Position numbers and translations under genes: made by a program. Of a DNA stretch of 6,848 bases, positions 6,322 to 6,848 are shown in pieces. The notes under the pieces are model-generated. The model searched no databases, was not told where the DNA came from, and worked only from the letters and a program-made list of their open reading frames with translations. This stretch comes from Bacteroidales bacterium (GTDB lineage: Bacteria; Bacteroidota; Bacteroidia; Bacteroidales; UBA1715): positions 1-6,848 of the forward strand of contig JAFZTG010000040.1 of assembly GCA_017618935.1 (NCBI GenBank), written 5' to 3'. Numbering within the stretch: the first letter of the stretch is position 1; every line of letters begins with the position of its first letter.

Positions 6322-6848
6322 ATGAATCAAAATCCCGAACAGATAGCCCGCGACAATATCGATAGTCTGCTTGAGCAGGCAGGTTGGACGATTCAGTCGA
6401 AAAGCAAGATAGACTTTTCGGCGGGAATCGGTGTGGCTGTGCGCGAGTATCAGACCGATGCGGGACCTGCCGACTACGTGCTGTTTGTCAACCGAAAACC
6501 CGTGGGCATTATTGAGGCGAAACGCGAGGAGGAAGGTGTGAACCTGACAGTGGTTGCCGAGCAATCGGTGCGCTACGCCAACGCAAAATTGAAATACCTG
6601 AACAACGAGCCGCTGAACTACGTTTATGAAACGACAGGCACGCTGACGCATTTCACTGACTACAGCGACCCGAAACCACGCAGCCGTGTGGTTTTTGCGT
6701 TTCACAAACCCGAAACTTTTGCCGAGTGGATGCGCAATGGCAAGAGCTTGAGAAACCGCTTGCAGGACTTTCCTGCACTTGACACAACAGGACTTCGACC
6801 AGCACAGATTAAGGCGGTGACGAATCTTGAAGAATCGTTCCGCAACAA
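6322..6848 (+). CDS. hsdR: Type I restriction enzyme R subunit, N-terminal part (3' truncated by the window)
   Basis: The first 175 codons of HsdR, the subunit that translocates and cleaves unmodified DNA in type I restriction. The reading frame runs off the right edge with no stop. It opens with a DNIDSLLEQAGW helix and AGIGVAVREY (34-43), then the PD-(D/E)xK nuclease core: E42, D51 in GPADYVLF, and EAK at 65-67, followed by the Q-x3-Y motif (QSVRY, 81-85) typical of RecB-like nuclease folds. Further family blocks are DYSDPKPRSRVVFAFHKPE (113-131) and LRPAQIKAVTNLE (158-170), the entry to the helicase domain; its Walker A lies outside the window. The start is 11 bases after the GH3 stop, with no terminator or clear promoter between. 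GC content is about 52% (hand count over 6361-6840). The hsdM and hsdS genes are expected to the right. Confidence 0.92.
   Translation, partial: MNQNPEQIARDNIDSLLEQAGWTIQSKSKIDFSAGIGVAVREYQTDAGPADYVLFVNRKPVGIIEAKREEEGVNLTVVAEQSVRYANAKLKYLNNEPLNYVYETTGTLTHFTDYSDPKPRSRVVFAFHKPETFAEWMRNGKSLRNRLQDFPALDTTGLRPAQIKAVTNLEESFRN

Noticed and set aside
6169..6705. A 178-codon open frame on the minus strand
   Set aside because: It lies antisense to the end of the GH3 gene and most of hsdR, both with clear family motifs. Its translation has no recognisable domain and looks like a high-GC shadow frame.
1..6848. CRISPR array, tRNA, rRNA or insertion sequence
   Set aside because: No regularly spaced repeats, no cloverleaf-like sequence, and no transposase frame or terminal inverted repeats were seen on either strand.

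Overview
The window looks like chromosomal DNA from a member of the Bacteroidota, most likely Bacteroidales. Evidence: exact or near matches to the Bacteroidetes -7 promoter consensus TAnnTTTG, no Shine-Dalgarno sequences before the genes, lipoproteins with an acidic or polar stretch after the Cys, and protein types common in that group (a DUF1573 secreted protein, a FISUMP-like lipoprotein, an NfeD protein, a GH3 lipoprotein). The organism is inferred from style; no marker gene identifies a genus.

Layout. Positions 1-704 hold a plus-strand pair: the 3' end of hisG (ATP phosphoribosyltransferase) and an nfeD-like membrane protein gene that overlaps it by one base. A 28-bp palindrome fills nearly all of the 34-base gap to the next gene and probably ends transcription from both sides. 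Positions 739-1675 hold two minus-strand genes, a secreted DUF1573 protein and a YjbR/MmcQ-family protein. From about 1700 onward everything reads on the plus strand: a FISUMP-like surface lipoprotein (1804-2808) closed by a strong intrinsic terminator; a 14-TM-type oligosaccharide flippase (2975-4459) with its own promoter; a GH3 glycosidase lipoprotein of the NagZ-like type (4571-6310); and, 11 bases later, the 5' end of a type I restriction enzyme R subunit gene (hsdR, 6322 to beyond the right edge).

How the genes work together. Most are single-gene units; a terminator or a promoter separates them where I can see signals. The flippase and the GH3 glycosidase both concern cell-envelope glycans, but each seems to have its own -7 box, so a joint pathway is only a possibility. 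The hsdR start marks the edge of a DNA-restriction locus whose M and S genes would lie to the right. GC content rises to about 52% there by hand count, higher than in the genes to its left.

I found no clear previously undescribed system in this window. The items most worth a second look are the palindromic bidirectional terminator, the hisG-nfeD coupling, the inverted repeat ahead of the flippase promoter, and the restriction locus starting at the right edge.
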